A stretch of DNA of 64,000 nt, from positions 1-64,000 of the forward strand of contig NZ_BJEC01000009.1 in NCBI RefSeq assembly GCF_005405465.1. The letters run 5' to 3'. The DNA is from Weissella thailandensis. GTDB taxonomy: Bacteria > Bacillota > Bacilli > Lactobacillales > Lactobacillaceae. Within the stretch, counting starts at the first letter, position 1. Each line of letters opens with the position of its first letter. Shown here one piece after another: positions 61,490 through 64,000 of this stretch. The notes under the pieces are model-generated. The model did not search any database. It saw nothing but the letters and a program-made list of their open reading frames with translations, and was not told the origin of the DNA. Position numbers and translations under genes: made by a program.

Positions 61490-62317
61490 TCACGCATTTC
61501 GTCGCCAGACACGCAATAAGTAGCGCCCGTTTTCAGACATATCATGCATTTTCAATTGCTCAGCTATCTGTATACTTTCTTCTGCCTGTTCCCATTCATG
61601 CTGGACTAAGTGACCTACTAAACTAGACCACCAGGCAAAACTCATCGCGTCACGTGGTTGTTCCACGATCCATGATGCAACTTCATCAAATATTTCATGA
61701 TGATCTTCCCTTTGATCCAATAACATGACTAGAAATTTGGCAGTCATTATATTAAGCATTTCCATTGTATGATGTGGCCAATGCTTAGACCAAATAATCG
61801 TTAAATAATCAGCGACTCTTTCAACCGGAACTTCCGTGATGATTGGTGCCAACAAGGCAACATCCATCTCTCGCCAAATTGTGACCGCTTCAAAAGAATC
61901 GATTAAAATTTTTTTGGCAATCTGGGCATGTTCGTCAGGAACAATCCGTGCATGTAAAACATCTGCTAAACTTGCAACACGCAAATAACCACGGGCCATT
62001 GTATTACGAAACAAATGATAACCACGCCGACTAATATCTTTAATATCATCAACCGCATGTTTTTGATTTGCTTCTTGTAAGGCAATGATTAATCCCTCAA
62101 CAGTATCTAATCCATTGACCAATTCTGTATTTACTTCTGTTCCAGTTAATAATAAATGACTCATCAGCGAAATAAATCCCTCAGCTGGTAAGTCATTCTC
62201 ATTATTCAAATACCGGTAATAGCGATTACGACTAATGCCAATATTTGCCAATTCACGAACAGGAATATCATTAGCTTGACGAATAGCATTAATTCGATTG
62301 CGATTAATTAAACTCAT
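61490..62317 (-). CDS. HTH transcriptional regulator with helical C-terminal domain
   Basis: 275 residues. The N-terminal 60 (INRNRINAIRQANDIPVREL, then GISRNRYYRYLNNENDLP) look like an XRE-type helix-turn-helix. The C-terminal 200 are all-helical, TPR-like (AKKILIDSFEAVTIWREMDV, IFDEVASWIVEQP, WEQAEESIQIAEQL), the plan of Rgg/MutR-type peptide-sensing regulators, but no closer match is recognised. The frame to 62347 includes the ribosome binding site AGGGGA; ATG 62317 follows by seven bases. No small peptide gene was seen beside it. Confidence 0.7.
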   Translation of the reverse strand: MSLINRNRINAIRQANDIPVRELANIGISRNRYYRYLNNENDLPAEGFISLMSHLLLTGTEVNTELVNGLDTVEGLIIALQEANQKHAVDDIKDISRRGYHLFRNTMARGYLRVASLADVLHARIVPDEHAQIAKKILIDSFEAVTIWREMDVALLAPIITEVPVERVADYLTIIWSKHWPHHTMEMLNIMTAKFLVMLLDQREDHHEIFDEVASWIVEQPRDAMSFAWWSSLVGHLVQHEWEQAEESIQIAEQLKMHDMSENGRYLLRVWRRNA

Positions 62318-62446
62318 GTAGCTATCCCCTATTTTGCTATCTCTCATATCTCATCTTATTGAGTGTACCACCTGCGCAACAACCATTCAACAAAGATTAA
62401 CCCAGAGAGCAAAATATTCTTGATTTTTACCACATCTTTATCCAAT

Positions 62447-62815
62447 TTAACGTAATTCCTGGCCAATTTGCATACCAAACCAAAAAACAATTAAACCACC
62501 TATAAAGGTCATGATAGTCTTAAAAATTAACATTTGATGGTGACCATGTGGTTTTTGTATCGCATCAGCAATATCTACAATTGGTGCCGAAAAGGTTGAT
62601 AAACCACCTAAAACTCCTGGTGCTAAAATTGTATGCATCCAGCTTGGTAAGATTAAGACGACCACAATCCCCATAGATAGTGCCGCTAGTAAATTAATGC
62701 AAACAACCATTAATTCTGCCAATTTACCAAACCATCGAGGCGCAACTGACAATAAACCAAAACGAATTAATGCACCCACCATGGCACCCAAACCTGTCAA
62801 CATTATTTCTACCAT
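62447..62815 (-). CDS. crcB: Fluoride channel subunit CrcB/Fluc
   Basis: 122 residues, four helices. GAMVGALIRFGLL, the Asn-bearing CINLLAALSMGIVVV and GVLGGLSTFSAPIVDI (Phe box, STFS) are CrcB marks. It overlaps the upstream crcB copy by seven bases; Gram-positive bacteria often encode two homologues that form an antiparallel hetero-dimer. GGTGG lies four bases before the ATG. No fluoride riboswitch is seen. Confidence 0.9.
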   Translation of the reverse strand: MVEIMLTGLGAMVGALIRFGLLSVAPRWFGKLAELMVVCINLLAALSMGIVVVLILPSWMHTILAPGVLGGLSTFSAPIVDIADAIQKPHGHHQMLIFKTIMTFIGGLIVFWFGMQIGQELR

Positions 62816-63192
62816 GATGCCACCAGCTTATGACCAATTACACGACTGATAAGGACAACTGTCACACCACCAACAATGCTGATTCCTATATATCCTAGCG
62901 CTGGCAAAATTGATAATTGACTGATATCTACTAGTGCAGTTGAATAAGTTGTATAGGCACCTAAAATACCAACCATGACAAAATCTGCTGTTATTTGTTT
63001 TAACTTGGTTAGCTTACCAAGTAAAACGACCAACAAAGCAGAGATAAAAGTACCGCTCAAATTCACAATGATCGTTTCCCATGGAAAATGATTGCTGTGA
63101 AACAACATCATCATGATAGCTCGTAAGACCCCACCTATAAAGCCACCAAACGCAACTGCAAGGCTATTCAATAGTAAATTTTTATTTTTCAT
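62809..63192 (-). CDS. crcB: Fluoride channel subunit CrcB/Fluc (second copy)
   Basis: 127 residues, four helices. GFIGGVLRAIMMM, IVNLSGTFISALLVV and GILGAYTTYSTALVDI correspond to the channel motifs. It starts 10 bases after the ABC ATPase and overlaps the next crcB by seven, so the three are probably co-transcribed. The ribosome binding site is weak (AGAG). Confidence 0.9.
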   Translation of the reverse strand: MKNKNLLLNSLAVAFGGFIGGVLRAIMMMLFHSNHFPWETIIVNLSGTFISALLVVLLGKLTKLKQITADFVMVGILGAYTTYSTALVDISQLSILPALGYIGISIVGGVTVVLISRVIGHKLVASW

Positions 63193-63202
63193 TTTCTCTA
63201 TT

Positions 63203-63976
63203 TTAGTAACGATTAAAGTAATCCAGCAAATCCGTCACCGTCATCTTCTCCTTTGCATCCCCACTAACGTCTAATGAAATTTTTCCGTCTGACATGATAA
63301 TTAATCGATTACCGTATTCAAGGGCATCTTCCAAATGATGCGTAATCATCAAAGCTGTCAAATTTTCTTCATGAATCCGTTCATTTGTTACTTGCATTAA
63401 TTGGGAACTAGTCTTAGGATCTAAAGCCGCTGTATGCTCATCTAACAACAACACTTCAGGTCTAAGTTGGGTAGCCATTAAAAATGACAAGGCTTGCCGT
63501 TGTCCACCTGATAAATCACCTGCATCCATATCTAACCTGTCTGACAAGCCATTTCCCATTGTCTTCGTAACTGCCACAAAAGAAGCTTTCTTTTCATCAG
63601 TTAAGCCACGATTTTTTAGGCGACGACGTAAACCTCTTCGTTCAGCAAGCAATAAATTTTCCGCTACTGTCATTCGTGGCGCCGTACCAAGCTTTGGATC
63701 TTGGAAAACGCGAGCCAAAAAGTGCGTACGTTGTGCTTCATCTAATTTTGTGACATCACGTCCACCTAAAAAAATATGACCACTTGTTAATGGTAAAGAA
63801 CCCGCAATAACATTGAACAACGTTGACTTACCAGCACCATTAGATCCCAAAACCGTCACAAAATCACCATCGTGTAACGTTAATGACACATCATCTAATA
63901 TTGTCTTTTCATTTGGTTGCCCTTGATTGACAACGACAGTGGCATGATCTAATCGTAATTTTTCTTTTAAAGCCAT
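63203..63976 (-). CDS. ABC transporter ATP-binding protein (TrpZ-like)
   Basis: 257 residues. Walker A is GSNGAGKSTLFN, Q-loop VFQDPKLGTAP, signature LSGGQRQALSFLMA, Walker B VLLLDEHTAALDP, H-loop ITHHLEDA. The LDEHTAALDP form and the FQDPKLGTAPRMTV segment match the ATPase of the predicted tryptophan/aromatic importers of lactobacilli (TrpXYZ). Permease and binding-protein genes would lie just upstream, beyond the window. GAGG lies ten bases before the ATG. Confidence 0.82.
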   Translation of the reverse strand: MALKEKLRLDHATVVVNQGQPNEKTILDDVSLTLHDGDFVTVLGSNGAGKSTLFNVIAGSLPLTSGHIFLGGRDVTKLDEAQRTHFLARVFQDPKLGTAPRMTVAENLLLAERRGLRRRLKNRGLTDEKKASFVAVTKTMGNGLSDRLDMDAGDLSGGQRQALSFLMATQLRPEVLLLDEHTAALDPKTSSQLMQVTNERIHEENLTALMITHHLEDALEYGNRLIIMSDGKISLDVSGDAKEKMTVTDLLDYFNRY

Positions 63977-64000
63977 AGTTAATTAACCTCGTTTTAAAAA

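Noticed and set aside
63193-63202. Fluoride riboswitch before the crcB pair
   Set aside because: The gap to the upstream gene is only 10 bases and holds no aptamer.
1-64000. CRISPR arrays, prophage, rRNA or tRNA genes
   Set aside because: No regularly spaced direct repeats, phage genes, or RNA-gene sequences were seen; gaps are filled by leaders and terminators.

Overview
The window looks like chromosomal DNA of a low-GC, heterofermentative lactic acid bacterium of the Leuconostocaceae clade (Lactobacillaceae), most likely Weissella or a close relative. This rests on gene content and order (lactobacillal dcw cluster, comG-ytxK-ackA block, RecD2, Fhs, lysine- and T-box-controlled transporters) and is an inference, not a database match. 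Almost all genes lie on the minus strand. Four are on the plus strand: an IS3-type transposase tail, a PAP2-like membrane protein, an alpha-carbonic anhydrase and a small VOC protein.

Layout. 1-364: right end of an IS3-family element whose second catalytic Asp is replaced by Gly. 413-6081: lipid and repair block acpP, plsX, recG, fakA and an Asp23-family gene. 6209-16333: rpmB, then thiN-rpe-rsgA-prkC-stp-rsmB-fmt-priA, a ribosome-assembly/signalling/translation-start operon read from priA to thiN and colinear with Bacillus except that def is missing. 16496-22342: ackA, a ytxK-type methyltransferase and a comG pseudopilus operon of seven overlapping genes. 22468-24116: an NCS2 purine permease with a structured leader that I cannot assign to a known riboswitch class. 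24190-28827: yebC, then recD2-TPR-pgm. 28940-45503: the complete division and wall cluster mraZ-rsmH-ftsL-pbp-mraY-murD-murG-divIB-ftsA-ftsZ-sepF-yggT-ylmH-divIVA, followed by T-box-controlled ileS. 45951-48046: prmA-rsmE-membrane protein. 48196-54254: pyk, lysP with a lysine riboswitch, a degenerate PAP2-like protein and fhs. 54539-57002: an amino-acid ABC transporter behind a T-box with a probable His specifier. 57005-60955: mreD, an inverted carbonic anhydrase, mreC, mreB and a JAB-only radC. 61067-63976: VOC protein, HTH regulator, two crcB genes and an ABC ATPase whose partners lie beyond the edge.

How the parts fit. The core is growth machinery: fatty-acid activation (PlsX, FakA, ACP), precursor synthesis (MurD, MraY, MurG), septum building (FtsA/Z/L, DivIB, PBP), lateral growth (MreBCD), and the PASTA kinase/phosphatase pair that in relatives senses wall precursors. 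Regulation is largely by RNA leaders: two T-boxes, one lysine riboswitch and the unassigned purine-permease leader. DNA-binding control appears as five MraZ boxes at exact 10-bp spacing and a possible CcpA site before pyk.

Start codons were moved downstream for plsX, the Asp23 gene, rpmB, fmt, comGG, comGA, recD2, pgm, ftsA, mraY, fhs, the ABC permease, carbonic anhydrase, mreC and the HTH regulator. In these cases the longest frame begins inside or upstream of the ribosome binding site.

The most interesting observations are the permease leader with mutually exclusive pairings, the mreBC/mreD split by an inverted gene, the ileS T-box with no Ile AUC at the expected place, an IleRS tail in which all four zinc cysteines appear lost, and the clustered MraZ boxes.
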